Positions 7,106 to 15,931 of a DNA stretch of 58,592 nt are shown here, piece after piece; the first letter of the stretch is position 1; each line of letters starts with the position of its first letter. A program made the translations under genes and the position numbers. The notes under the pieces are model-generated. The model had not been told where the DNA came from. It worked only from the letters and a program-made list of their open reading frames with translations, and did not search any database. The stretch spans positions 1-58,592 of the forward strand of contig CADFJN010000015.1 in NCBI GenBank assembly GCA_902834555.1, in the 5' to 3' direction. The DNA is from Atopobiaceae bacterium (lineage in GTDB: Bacteria; Actinomycetota; Coriobacteriia; Coriobacteriales; Atopobiaceae).

Positions 7106-8134
7106 CTACAGGCGCTCGGCCATGTCGCGCACCAGGCGCTCCGTGCCCTCCCAGCCAATGCAGGCGTCGGTGATGGACTGCCCGTACACGCCACCGCCTA
7201 CGGGCTGGTTGCCGTCCACCAGGTAGGACTCCACCATGAAGCCGCGGAAGAGTCCCGCGATGCGCTCGGAACGCCGCACGGAGTCCAGCACCTCGTCCAC
7301 GATTCGTGCCTGCTCAAGCGGCCGCTTGCCGGAGTTGTCGTGGTTACAGTCGATGACCACGGCGGGAAACTCGAACTTCTCGGGATCGTACCTGTCGGCC
7401 AGGCGCTCGAGGTACTCGTAGTGGTAGTTGGGATACGTTGCCCCGTCCGGCCCAACGTAGCCGCGAAGCACGGCATGTGCCAGCGGGTTTCCGGTGGTCT
7501 CGACCTCCCAGTTGCGGAAGATGAAGGTCTGCGGCGCCTGCGCGGCATAGATGGAGTTGAGAAGCACGGCCGTGGAGCCACCCGTGGGGTTCTTCATGCC
7601 CACGGGCATGGGGACGCCGCTCGCCACCAGGCGGTGCTCCTGGTTCTCCACCGAGCGCGCGCCCACGGCCACATAGGCGAGAAGGTCGATGAGGTACTGG
7701 AAGTTGGCGGGGTAGAGCATCTCGTCCGCCGTGAACATGCCGGTCTCCTCCACAACGCGCAAGTGCATGCGGCGGATGGCCTTCACGCCCTCGAGGAGGT
7801 CTGCCGGCGCCTCGGGGTCGGGGTTGTGGAGAAGCCCCTTGTAGCCGGTACCACGCGTGCGAGGCTTGTTGGTGTAGACGCGCGGCACCACGAGGAGCTT
7901 GTCCTTTACCTCGTCGGCAAGCTTGGCAAGGCGCGTCACGTAGTCGAGGACCGAGTCCTCGCGGTCGGCCGAGCAGGGCCCAATCACAAGCAGGCGGCGC
8001 GGGGACTCGCCACGGATGATGGCGGCCACCTCGGCGTCGAAGGCGGGCTTTCTCGCTGCCATGTCCGCAGAGAGGGGCATCTCCTCGCGGATCTCCATGG
8101 GGATGGGCAGACGGCGCTTGAAGTTCATGGTCAT
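7106..8134 (-). CDS. class I 3-deoxy-7-phosphoheptulonate (DAHP) synthase
   Basis: 342 residues from the ATG at 8134 with GAGAGG upstream; the open frame continues for 93 codons, but that part is not family-like. It catalyses PEP + erythrose 4-phosphate to DAHP, the first step of aromatic amino-acid synthesis. Seen: RLLVIGPCSADRE (PEP and metal site), VPRVYTNKPRTRGTGYKG, VGARSVENQEHR, GMKNPTGGS, VIDCNHDNSGKRP and GFMVESYLVDGNQP, all AroF/G/H signatures. The length matches that family. Which aromatic acid inhibits it cannot be told. It is divergent from the C69 dipeptidase gene across a 250-bp gap. Confidence 0.95.
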   Translation of the reverse strand: MTMNFKRRLPIPMEIREEMPLSADMAARKPAFDAEVAAIIRGESPRRLLVIGPCSADREDSVLDYVTRLAKLADEVKDKLLVVPRVYTNKPRTRGTGYKGLLHNPDPEAPADLLEGVKAIRRMHLRVVEETGMFTADEMLYPANFQYLIDLLAYVAVGARSVENQEHRLVASGVPMPVGMKNPTGGSTAVLLNSIYAAQAPQTFIFRNWEVETTGNPLAHAVLRGYVGPDGATYPNYHYEYLERLADRYDPEKFEFPAVVIDCNHDNSGKRPLEQARIVDEVLDSVRRSERIAGLFRGFMVESYLVDGNQPVGGGVYGQSITDACIGWEGTERLVRDMAERL

Positions 8135-8384
8135 TGTTCGTGGTTCCTCTCGTCTTACTCGCAGGCGGCGCACCCGGCAAGAAATGCCACCGGGGAGGCC
8201 GCGTTTTTTGCCACCACAGTATGACGGGGATTTCGCCCGGAACACGGCGGCGACGGCCCACTCGTGCGCCTTCCGTAACATGCGCACAAGCCTGTATGCG
8301 GGTGCCGCGGCAGGTGGGCATACTATGGCATGTGAGAGCGCGCCGGCGCGAGATGCCGGCACCACACCAGACCAAGGAGGCACC

Positions 8385-9911
8385 ATGCCCTGCACCACCA
8401 TCCTGGTTGGCAAGAAGGCCAGCTACGACGGGTCAACCATCGTCGCCAGAAACGAGGACTCCGCCAACGGCGAGTTCAATCCCAAGCGCTTTTGCGTTGT
8501 GGACCCCGAGGGACGCACCAGCTACACCTCGAAGATCTCGCACCTCACGGTGCCCCTGCCGGCCGAGGATGGCGTGCGCTACACGGCCGTCCCCAACGCA
8601 GACCTCTCCCAGGGCCTCTGGGAGGAGGCGGGCTTCTCGGCACGCGGTGTTGCCATGAGTGCCACCGAGACCCTCACGTCCAACGAACGCGTCCTGGGCA
8701 CGGACCCCATGGTCGTCTATCGGCCCGCCAAGGGGACGCCCGGTAGCGACGACTATGAGCCCGAGCAGCCCGGCGGCATTGGCGAGGAGGACATGGTCAC
8801 GCTGGTGCTGCCCTACGCGCGCTCCGCTCGCGACGGTGTGCGCATCCTCGGCGAGCTCCTCGAACGCTACGGCACCTACGAGATGAACGGCATTGCCTTC
8901 TCGGACGTCAACGAGATCTGGTGGCTGGAGACCGTGGGCGGCCACCACTGGATCGCCAAGCGCGTGCCGGACGACTGCTACGTCACGATGCCCAACCAGC
9001 TGGGGATTGACTCCTTTGACCTGGCAGACGCGCTGGGCGAGCAGGCCGAGCACATGTGCTCGCCCGACCTTGCCGAGTGGATGGCCGCACACCACCTTGA
9101 CCTCACGCTTCGCGCCGAGGGTGAGGACAACAAGGTCTTCAACCCGCGTGACGCCTTTGGCAGCCACTCCGACGAGGACCACCTCTACAACACGCCACGC
9201 GCCTGGTCGATGCAGCGCTTCCTCAACCCGCACGCACAGAGCTGGGACTCCCCCGAGGCGCCGCTTGGCCCCGAGTCAAACGACCTCCCCTGGGCAAGCG
9301 TCCCCGAGCGCAAGGTGACCATCGAGGACGTGAAGTACGTCCTCTCGCTCCACTACCAGGGAACCGTCTATGACCCCTACGGCAAGTTTGGAACGGAGGC
9401 CACGCGCGGCCACTACCGTCCCATTGGCATCAACCGCAACAGCCAGCTCTCCGTGCTGCAGGCGCGCCCGTACGGCCCCGAGGCCACGCGCTGCGTGCAG
9501 TGGCTGGCCTTTGGCTCCAACCCGTTCAACGCGCTTCTGCCGTTCTATGCCAGCGTGAGCCAGACGCCCGCCTACCTCGAGCAGACCGACCCCAAGCGCG
9601 TCTCGACCGAGAGCTTCTACTGGGCAAACCGCCTCATCGCCGCCATGGCCGACGCCAACTACGCTGAGTGCGTGCCCGCGATCGAGGCCTACCAGGAGGA
9701 CCTTGGCTCCGAGGGCCAGCACGTGCTGGCGGTAACGGATGCGCTCGTGGCCAAGCAGGGCCTTGGCGCCGAGGCGGCGCAGAATCTTCTCGAGGAGGCC
9801 AACCAGCAGGTGGCCGACTATGCGCGCGAGAAGACCGACGAGCTTCTCGCCAAGGTGCTCTACGAGCGCAGCATGAACATGGCAAATCACTTCGCGAGGT
9901 CGGACGCGTAG
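8385..9911 (+). CDS. C69-family dipeptidase
   Basis: 508 residues. The N-terminus MPCTTILVGKKASYDGSTI gives the Ntn-hydrolase nucleophile Cys3, exposed after removal of the first two residues, followed by ARNEDS, a C69 (PepD-like) hallmark. Further family signs are WLETVGGHHWIAKRVPDD and the C-terminal FYWANRLIAAMAD. The enzyme cleaves dipeptides in the cytoplasm; there is no signal peptide. The start is fixed by AAGGAGG five bases before the ATG and by Cys3; the upstream open frame is not real. The alpha/beta-hydrolase-like gene follows 57 bp later and may share its mRNA. Confidence 0.93.
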   Translation: MPCTTILVGKKASYDGSTIVARNEDSANGEFNPKRFCVVDPEGRTSYTSKISHLTVPLPAEDGVRYTAVPNADLSQGLWEEAGFSARGVAMSATETLTSNERVLGTDPMVVYRPAKGTPGSDDYEPEQPGGIGEEDMVTLVLPYARSARDGVRILGELLERYGTYEMNGIAFSDVNEIWWLETVGGHHWIAKRVPDDCYVTMPNQLGIDSFDLADALGEQAEHMCSPDLAEWMAAHHLDLTLRAEGEDNKVFNPRDAFGSHSDEDHLYNTPRAWSMQRFLNPHAQSWDSPEAPLGPESNDLPWASVPERKVTIEDVKYVLSLHYQGTVYDPYGKFGTEATRGHYRPIGINRNSQLSVLQARPYGPEATRCVQWLAFGSNPFNALLPFYASVSQTPAYLEQTDPKRVSTESFYWANRLIAAMADANYAECVPAIEAYQEDLGSEGQHVLAVTDALVAKQGLGAEAAQNLLEEANQQVADYAREKTDELLAKVLYERSMNMANHFARSDA

Positions 9912-9968
9912 GGACGGCGGGCTCACGGACACAGGCGAACGGGCAGCGAGAAGGGCGGTCGAGACGAC

Positions 9969-10661
9969 ATGGGCATCTTCAGGCGCGGAGAGAAGCGCGC
10001 GGAGCGCGAGGCCGAGGAGGTCCTTGGCGGTGCCGGCTGGCGCGAGCTGCCCGTTCGCTGCGAGCGAAACGGGCGAGAGGTGCGTGCGCGACTTCTCGCG
10101 CCAGATGATCCCGGCCCCCTGCCGGTGGTCATGTGGGCCGGTGGGGATGACGTGGCAGTGAAGCTGCCGCTTGAGGAGCTTGCGGCGCACGGGGTCGCAA
10201 GCTGCGTGATCGAGGACGCCGCCCCGGAGGCGGCCCAGGCGCTTGAGGAACTCGAGGCCGCCTCCGACGCCGTGGGCCGCTTGAGCGTCATTGACAACTG
10301 CCGAGTGTTTCTCGCCGGCGCGGGGCACGGATGCGTGGTGGCGACACTGGCGGCAACCCGGCATCCGCATGACGTGTCCGGGCTGGTGCTGCTCTCGCCT
10401 GACTTCTCTGCTATAGGCGCGGTGGACGGCAGCGAGAGTGCGGACGGCATCTGGGGAGACATGCGCCGCTTCCACGGACCCGTGCTGGTGTGCCGCAGCG
10501 AGGGCGCAAGCCATCACGCCTTTGACGACGCGCGTCGAGCTGCGGAGGAGTTTCCCGACGCGCGGCTGGTCACGCTTGGCGAGGGACCGCACGTGGTGGG
10601 CGAGGCCATATGGCTCTCGCACGCCGTCGGCGAGGTGGTCCGCTTCATCCGCGAGGCGTAA
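9969..10661 (+). CDS. alpha/beta-hydrolase-like protein lacking the usual nucleophile
   Basis: 230 residues. The order of hydrophobic strands fits an alpha/beta-hydrolase fold: LPVVMWAGGDDVA, then VFLAGAGHGCVVATLAA, SGLVLLSPDFSAIG, GPVLVCRSEGASHH and LVTLGEGPHVVGE. At the nucleophile elbow GxSxG reads GAGHG, so the catalytic Ser is replaced by Gly. A late His (GPHVVG) remains. It may be a non-catalytic binding protein or use another residue. It probably forms an operon with the C69 dipeptidase just upstream. Confidence 0.6.
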   Translation: MGIFRRGEKRAEREAEEVLGGAGWRELPVRCERNGREVRARLLAPDDPGPLPVVMWAGGDDVAVKLPLEELAAHGVASCVIEDAAPEAAQALEELEAASDAVGRLSVIDNCRVFLAGAGHGCVVATLAATRHPHDVSGLVLLSPDFSAIGAVDGSESADGIWGDMRRFHGPVLVCRSEGASHHAFDDARRAAEEFPDARLVTLGEGPHVVGEAIWLSHAVGEVVRFIREA

Positions 10662-10778
10662 GCTCCGGAGCGTCACCGCGCTCGGCACCTTTGCCCGGCA
10701 CGGCTCCTGACCTACCCTCTAAGACCCACAGCCTGCAGCCATGCCAGGCACCGGCCTTGTTGGGTCTGTGCGCTTGCC

Positions 10779-10857
10779 ATTATTGCGCGATATTCCTGAC
10801 AAGAGGGGCATTTCCCCAGTTGATGGACTTCTCATCAAGAAATTTCGTGCAATAAAT
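10779..10857. repeat. conserved-core palindrome (ATTATTG arms), copy at 10.8 kb
   Basis: ATTATTGCGCGATATT at the left pairs with AATTTCGTGCAATAAAT at the right. The centre reads, on the minus strand, CAACTGGGGAAATG. Confidence 0.7.
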
Positions 10858-10933
10858 GACGCCCAGAAGTACTTAGTATCTTCGAAATGAGGCTGCAAGT
10901 ATAGGCGAAGGACCTTCTTCGGCCGAGCCATTC

Positions 10934-11016
10934 CGTTCTTTAGCGGTTTCTGAGAAACGGCCACGACGTTTCCGCAGGTCGTGGGAATCGACGTTCTCAG
11001 ATACCGCTAAAGAACG
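10934..11016. repeat. conserved-core palindrome (CGTTCTTTAGCGG arms), copy at 10.9 kb
   Basis: CGTTCTTTAGCGG...TCTGAGAA pairs with TTCTCAGATACCGCTAAAGAACG read backwards. The centre has, on the minus strand, GACCTGCGGAAACG. It ends 18 bp from the stop of the leftward membrane-protein gene and could terminate it. A second copy with the same arms is at 30058. Confidence 0.7.
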
Positions 11017-11034
11017 ATAGTGCTGCCGGCAGTG

Positions 11035-11481
11035 CTATTGCTGGGCATCGCGCCTCTCGGCAAAGCCCAGGCCAAGCAGCAGGCCAAAGGCCGCAAAGAC
11101 CACGGGAACCTTGATCGCTGCGTACACAACCAGCGCAAACACGATGGCAGCCGAGCTTGAGGCAAGCGTCGCGATGATGGGCGCGAGGAGCAGGAAGCCC
11201 AGCACGACCCAGCCCAGCGCGGCAAAGATCACGCGCGGCAGGTTGGGCATGCGCAGGTGAGCAAGAGACCCCGCCACAAGCGCCACCAGCGCCCCCACAG
11301 AAAACGCGGCAAGGCCAGACGAGACCGCATACAGGTAGCTCAGCGGCAAACTGGCGAGAATTGCGGTGATGTTCGTGTCGGGGTCGGCATTGAACCAAGC
11401 GAGAAACACAACGCTCACTACGAGCGCAACGGCGAAGCAGATGACGGCGACGAGCACGGTCCTTCTCATGGCGACCTTCAT
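11035..11481 (-). CDS. small four-helix membrane protein
   Basis: 148 residues, four hydrophobic helices (about 7-28, 45-70, 83-105, 110-138), short charged ends. No known family recognised. The start MKVAMRRT follows AGGGAGGTCCC on the minus strand. It lies 101 bp downstream of the GH13 gene on the same strand, so it might be co-transcribed, but nothing ties it to sugar metabolism. Confidence 0.65.
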   Translation of the reverse strand: MKVAMRRTVLVAVICFAVALVVSVVFLAWFNADPDTNITAILASLPLSYLYAVSSGLAAFSVGALVALVAGSLAHLRMPNLPRVIFAALGWVVLGFLLLAPIIATLASSSAAIVFALVVYAAIKVPVVFAAFGLLLGLGFAERRDAQQ

Positions 11482-11582
11482 TGCCAGGGACCTCCCTTAC
11501 GGATCGATAGCAGGAGGGGGCATTGTAACCGGCCGGCGTGAAGGCCTCGCGAAGGGACGATGGTGGACGCCGCGCCGCCGCG

Positions 11583-13271
11583 CTACAGCACCCTATACAC
11601 CCTTGCCTCGTACGGCCGCGCGACAAACGAGTCCGCGTTTGCGTCCTCCACGGGGTAGTTGGCGAGAAGGACCTCGCGCTTGCGCTCCCGAAACTTCCCC
11701 GGGATCCCCACGCGATGCCCGCCCTTGCCAAAGCAGCAGACCACCAGCAGCGTCTCGGCATCGTGCTCGTCGTTGCCCGCGAACTCGCGCGAGTACGCGT
11801 ACACGCTCCCGCTCGCGCGAAGGAACTCGTGGTACTCGCCCCAGCGCACGGCGGCGCTCTGCGTACGCAGCTTGATGGCGCGGCGGTAGAAGTTGAGAAG
11901 AGAGTTCTCGTCGTTGCCCTGGACGGCAACGTTGATCTGGCGATAGTTGGGGTTCACGGCAAACCACGGCTTGTGCGTGCTAAAGCCGGCGTTCTCGGTG
12001 GCATCCCACTGCATGGGCGTACGCGCGTTGTCGCGCGTGGCGCGGCGCACGCGTGCAAGTGCCTTCTCCTCCCCCATCTTCTCCACGTAGGAGCGGTAGT
12101 TTTCCTGCGCGATGCAGTCTGGGTAGTCCTCGATGGACGGCAGCGAGATGTTGGTCATGCCAATCTCCTGCCCCTGGAAGACAAAGGGCGTCCCCTCAAG
12201 GAAGAGGTAGGCGCAGGCAAGCATCGAGCCGCTCTCTCGACGGTAGCGCTCGCTTCCGTAGCGGCTGATCACGCGCGGGTGGTCGTGGTTCTCGAGGTAA
12301 AGCGCATTCCACCCCACGCCGTGCAGCCCCTCCTGCCAGCGCGAAAGCGCGCGCATGAAGCGCCTGGGGCTAAACGGCAGCGGGATGTACTCTGTGAAGA
12401 GGCAGTCTGCCTCCATGTGCTCGAAGCTGAAGATCATGTCAAGCAGGCGGCTCTCGCGCGGACCGCTGGTGAGCATGCGGGCCTTCTCCACGTCCACAAA
12501 GGGCGCTTCGCCAACCACAAAGCAGTCGTGCTGCACTAGCACGTCGTGGCGGAATTCGCCCAGGTAGTCCGCAAGGTGCGGCCCGCAGTCGTAGTACTGC
12601 TTGCCCTTGGGGAGCGAGAGGGGGCCATGGTCGTTGGGAAGCCCCTCCGCCTTGGAGATGAGGGTGATCACGTCCTCGCGGAAGCCGTCGACGCCCATGT
12701 CAAGCCAGTAGCGCATCACGTCTTTGACCTCGTCACGCACGCGTGGGTTGTCCATGTTGAGGTCGGGCTGTCCCTCGGAGAAGAGGTGCAGGTAGTACTG
12801 GCCGTTCTGCTCGCAATACGTCCATGCGGAGCCGCCGAACATGCTCTGCCAGTTGTTGGGGACGCCGCCAACCGAAACCGGGTCGCGCCAGATGTAGTAG
12901 TCGTGGTACGGACTTGCGGGGTCGATACCCTTCTGGAACCACTCGTGCTCGATGGAGGTGTGGTTTATTACCAGATCCATGATGACCTTAAGGCCCAGCT
13001 CGTGGGCACGCTTAAGCACGCGGCGAAAGATCTGCTCGTCACCGTAATCTGGCGAGATGTGCCGGTAGTCAGCAATGTCGTAGCCATAGTCGGCGTTGGG
13101 CGAGACGTACAGCGGAGAAAACCAGATGCCACCCACGCCCAGCGACTTTATGTAGTTGAGCTTCTCGTAGACGCCGTAGAGGTCCCCGATGCCGTCTCCG
13201 TCGCCGTCGGCAAAGCTGCGCGGCCAGATCTGGTAGAACACCATGTCCTTGTACCACTCGTCACCTGCCAT
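11583..13271 (-). CDS. GH13 oligo-1,6-glucosidase / alpha-glucosidase
   Basis: 562 residues, the usual length for the family. (beta/alpha)8 barrel motifs in order: region I DLVINHTS, region II GFREDVI with nucleophile D200, acid/base E255 in VVGEAPF, and D330 in ENHDHPR. V201 after the nucleophile is the residue linked to alpha-1,6 specificity in the oligo-1,6-glucosidase branch (Thr occurs in alpha-1,4 enzymes). So the likely task is hydrolysis of isomalto-oligosaccharides taken up by the cell; trehalose-6-phosphate or sucrose substrates are less likely but not excluded. There is no signal peptide. The start ATG follows AGGAGGCCCC. It is divergent from the Sapep gene. Confidence 0.93.
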   Translation of the reverse strand: MAGDEWYKDMVFYQIWPRSFADGDGDGIGDLYGVYEKLNYIKSLGVGGIWFSPLYVSPNADYGYDIADYRHISPDYGDEQIFRRVLKRAHELGLKVIMDLVINHTSIEHEWFQKGIDPASPYHDYYIWRDPVSVGGVPNNWQSMFGGSAWTYCEQNGQYYLHLFSEGQPDLNMDNPRVRDEVKDVMRYWLDMGVDGFREDVITLISKAEGLPNDHGPLSLPKGKQYYDCGPHLADYLGEFRHDVLVQHDCFVVGEAPFVDVEKARMLTSGPRESRLLDMIFSFEHMEADCLFTEYIPLPFSPRRFMRALSRWQEGLHGVGWNALYLENHDHPRVISRYGSERYRRESGSMLACAYLFLEGTPFVFQGQEIGMTNISLPSIEDYPDCIAQENYRSYVEKMGEEKALARVRRATRDNARTPMQWDATENAGFSTHKPWFAVNPNYRQINVAVQGNDENSLLNFYRRAIKLRTQSAAVRWGEYHEFLRASGSVYAYSREFAGNDEHDAETLLVVCCFGKGGHRVGIPGKFRERKREVLLANYPVEDANADSFVARPYEARVYRVL

Positions 13272-13450
13272 GGGGCCTCCTCTTGTCGCACCGTGTCACC
13301 AGCGCCACGCAGTTGCCACGCGGTGCGCCACCTGCCATTGTGCCACCACTTTCCCCAGCGCGTGCGACGCCATGAGCGACCCCGCTGCCACGCCGCAAGG
13401 CAAGCGTCTAATATGGTGGGGCACGATTTACCAACCCATTGGGAGGAAGC

Positions 13451-14896
13451 ATGGCACAGACCAACGACGACCAGCTCAAGGCCAAGGTCGACGCATACGT
13501 AGACGAGGTCTGGGAGGACGTTGTCGAAGACATCCGCACGCTTGTGAGAATCGAGTCGGTCGAGGACCTCTCGGCCGCCGAACCGGGCAAGCCCTATGGC
13601 CCCAAGGCAAACGAGGCCCTGGTGGCGGCCGAGGGCATTGCCAGCCGCCTCGGCCTTGCCGTCACGGACCTCGACGGCTGCATTGGCTACGGCGAGGTCG
13701 CGGGCAGGGAGGGCGCGCCCTACGTGGCGACCATTGCCCACTCCGACATCGTCCCCGTGGGCCTTGGCTGGACCGTCCCCGCGCTCGACGTGACGCGCCG
13801 CGAGGGCTACCTTATGGGCCGCGGCGTGCTCGACGACAAGGGCCCCCTGGTCCTCTCGCTCTGGGCCGCGCACTTCTTTGCCCTTCAGGTGAAGGAGACC
13901 GGCAAGCCGCTCCCCTACGCCCTCCGCTGCATCATCGGCAACAACGAGGAGACCAACATGGCAGACGTCGAGCACTACCTCGGCTGCTGCCCCGAGCCCG
14001 CCTTCTGCTTCTCGCCCGATGCCGATTTCCCGCTCATCTGCGGTGAGAAGGGCCTCTTTGGCGGCAGCTTCACCTCCGAGCCCATGATTGGCGGCGTGAT
14101 CGAGGAGCTTGATGGCGGCACCGTCTCCAATGCGATTCCGGGCCAGGCCACGGCCCTTGTGCGCGTTGACGCCGAGGAGCTTCCCGCAGCGGCGCACGTG
14201 GACGTCGAGCCTGCGGGCGTCGGGCTTGCGCGCGTGACGGCCCACGGCAAGGGTGGCCACGCCTCCATGCCTGCCGGCACCGTGAACGCCATCTGCGTGC
14301 TTGCCGACTACCTTCTCGCCAACGTTCCCGACCTCACGGACACCGAAAAGCGTTGGCTGCACATGGAGCACGAGATCTGCCACGCCAGCGACGGCAAGCC
14401 CCTGGGCATCGCCGCCGCAGACGACAAGTTTGGCGCGCTCACCTGCATTGGCGGCACCGTACGCACGCAGGGAGACCGCTTTGTCCAGACCATCGACTCG
14501 CGCTATCCCACCTCGACCTCGGGCAGCCGCATCACCGTGGAACTCAGGCGCTTTGCCACGCGCTTCAACGCGAGCTTCGAGGAGAGCCGCGACGTTGAGC
14601 CCTTCTACATCGACCCCAGCTCGCCCGAGATCGCCACGCTGCTTGAGACCTACGCCGAGTACACCGGCCGCGAGGGCAAGGCATTCACCATTGGCGGCGG
14701 CACCTACGCCCGCCACTTCCGCCGCGCCTGCGCCTTTGGCCCGCATGAGCCGTACGCGAAGGAGCCCTCGTGGGTGGGCATGGAGCACGGTCCGGACGAG
14801 GCTGTCTCTGAGGAGAGCCTGCGCCGTGCGCTCAAGATCTACATCGTGAGCATCGCGCGGCTCATGGAGCTGGAGCTTTCCCAGCCCGAGGCATAG
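13451..14896 (+). CDS. Sapep/PepV-type M20 metallo-dipeptidase
   Basis: 481 residues from the ATG after GGGAGGAAGC. M20 motifs: HSDIVPVG (H97, D99 metal ligands), GRGVLDDKGP (bridging Asp), NNEETN (catalytic and metal Glu), SPDADFP, and the late His in GGGTYARHF. An inserted lid/dimerisation region lies around 190-370, as in PepV. It hydrolyses dipeptides in the cytoplasm with Mn or Zn. Together with the C69 enzyme at 8.4 kb it points to peptide-based nutrition. Confidence 0.92.
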   Translation: MAQTNDDQLKAKVDAYVDEVWEDVVEDIRTLVRIESVEDLSAAEPGKPYGPKANEALVAAEGIASRLGLAVTDLDGCIGYGEVAGREGAPYVATIAHSDIVPVGLGWTVPALDVTRREGYLMGRGVLDDKGPLVLSLWAAHFFALQVKETGKPLPYALRCIIGNNEETNMADVEHYLGCCPEPAFCFSPDADFPLICGEKGLFGGSFTSEPMIGGVIEELDGGTVSNAIPGQATALVRVDAEELPAAAHVDVEPAGVGLARVTAHGKGGHASMPAGTVNAICVLADYLLANVPDLTDTEKRWLHMEHEICHASDGKPLGIAAADDKFGALTCIGGTVRTQGDRFVQTIDSRYPTSTSGSRITVELRRFATRFNASFEESRDVEPFYIDPSSPEIATLLETYAEYTGREGKAFTIGGGTYARHFRRACAFGPHEPYAKEPSWVGMEHGPDEAVSEESLRRALKIYIVSIARLMELELSQPEA

Positions 14897-14926
14897 CCCA
14901 CACCTAGGCGAGACGGCACGTCTCGC

Positions 14927-15931
14927 CTAGCGGTCGGCCGGAGCCATGCCGCCGGTGCGGTCTATCTCGCCGCCAGTTGCCTGACCGTTGCGGTCTTGCG
15001 GCTGGCGGCGAATCTTTACGCTCAGGTAGGTGCAGGCAGCGTAGAAGAGGGCGTCGGTGATGGAGCTGGACTGCACGCTTCCCATTTCGCGCGAGGTCAC
15101 GATGCCCAGCACCAGCTGCACCGCCGCATAGGCAAGCGAGATGGCGGAGACCCACAGGAACGGGCGGACCTTCTCGGGCTGGTTGGCACCGCGCAGGCCG
15201 AGAAGGCCCACGAGGAGATTGACCACCGCAGACGACAGGCCCCACGCGAGAACCCTCCCCGAGAGCTGCCCGGCAGTGTACTGCGCCCTGGCCAGGGTGA
15301 CCTGCGTTGCCGAATCCATCTGCGAGATGGCATACCACACGACAAGGGCAATAACAACGTTGAGCACCGCGGTCACGATCATGACCTGCGAGATAAGCCT
15401 GAGCGCGCGCTGGTGGCCGCTGAGCAGGAAGGGCTCACCGCGCACTCCCTCGTCATGCTCGCGCTGCACGCGGTCGGCAAGCGACGAGCACACCACCACG
15501 TAGGTGATGGTGGTGGAGAGCACGATGGGGTTGAAGATGAGGATGGTGCCCGAGCCCCAGCTCCAGAGGATGGCGACGAGAAGCACCAGGCCAACCAGGT
15601 AGCAGAGGAAGCGGTAGGGCCCCACGCGCCCGGAGTCGCGCGAGGCAGCAAAGCCCAGCCAGGCAGTCGCACAGAGAAGCGCGCCAGCGGCAAGGGTCAC
15701 AACGGCAAGGCCCATGGGCGACCAGCCGGAAAGCGTGACGCCCGCAATGGTTAGGCCGGAGTCCGAGGCATTTGCCTGCCCCGTAATGGCGGAAAAGAGA
15801 ACAAGGCCACCCGCGAGCAGCACAACGCCGCCGAGGATGGCCATGACTGCAGAGACAATGCCAAGCGTCACCTGCACCGGGGTCTGTGGGATAGAGGCAA
15901 CCTCGTCCTTCTCGCCAGCCTCCCTATGCAA
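14927..15931 (-). CDS. multi-helix membrane protein coupled to the cell-wall hydrolase
   Basis: About 334 residues with seven or so hydrophobic helices and a polar C-terminus (SVKIRRQPQDRNGQ...). No family recognised. No ATG fits: the frame opens at a TTG (15931-15929) that overlaps the stop codon of the upstream gene, with GGGAGG just inside, so the exact start is uncertain. The overlap means translation is probably coupled to the NlpC/CHAP-type hydrolase, and the two may act together at the envelope. Confidence 0.6.
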   Translation of the reverse strand: MHREAGEKDEVASIPQTPVQVTLGIVSAVMAILGGVVLLAGGLVLFSAITGQANASDSGLTIAGVTLSGWSPMGLAVVTLAAGALLCATAWLGFAASRDSGRVGPYRFLCYLVGLVLLVAILWSWGSGTILIFNPIVLSTTITYVVVCSSLADRVQREHDEGVRGEPFLLSGHQRALRLISQVMIVTAVLNVVIALVVWYAISQMDSATQVTLARAQYTAGQLSGRVLAWGLSSAVVNLLVGLLGLRGANQPEKVRPFLWVSAISLAYAAVQLVLGIVTSREMGSVQSSSITDALFYAACTYLSVKIRRQPQDRNGQATGGEIDRTGGMAPADR

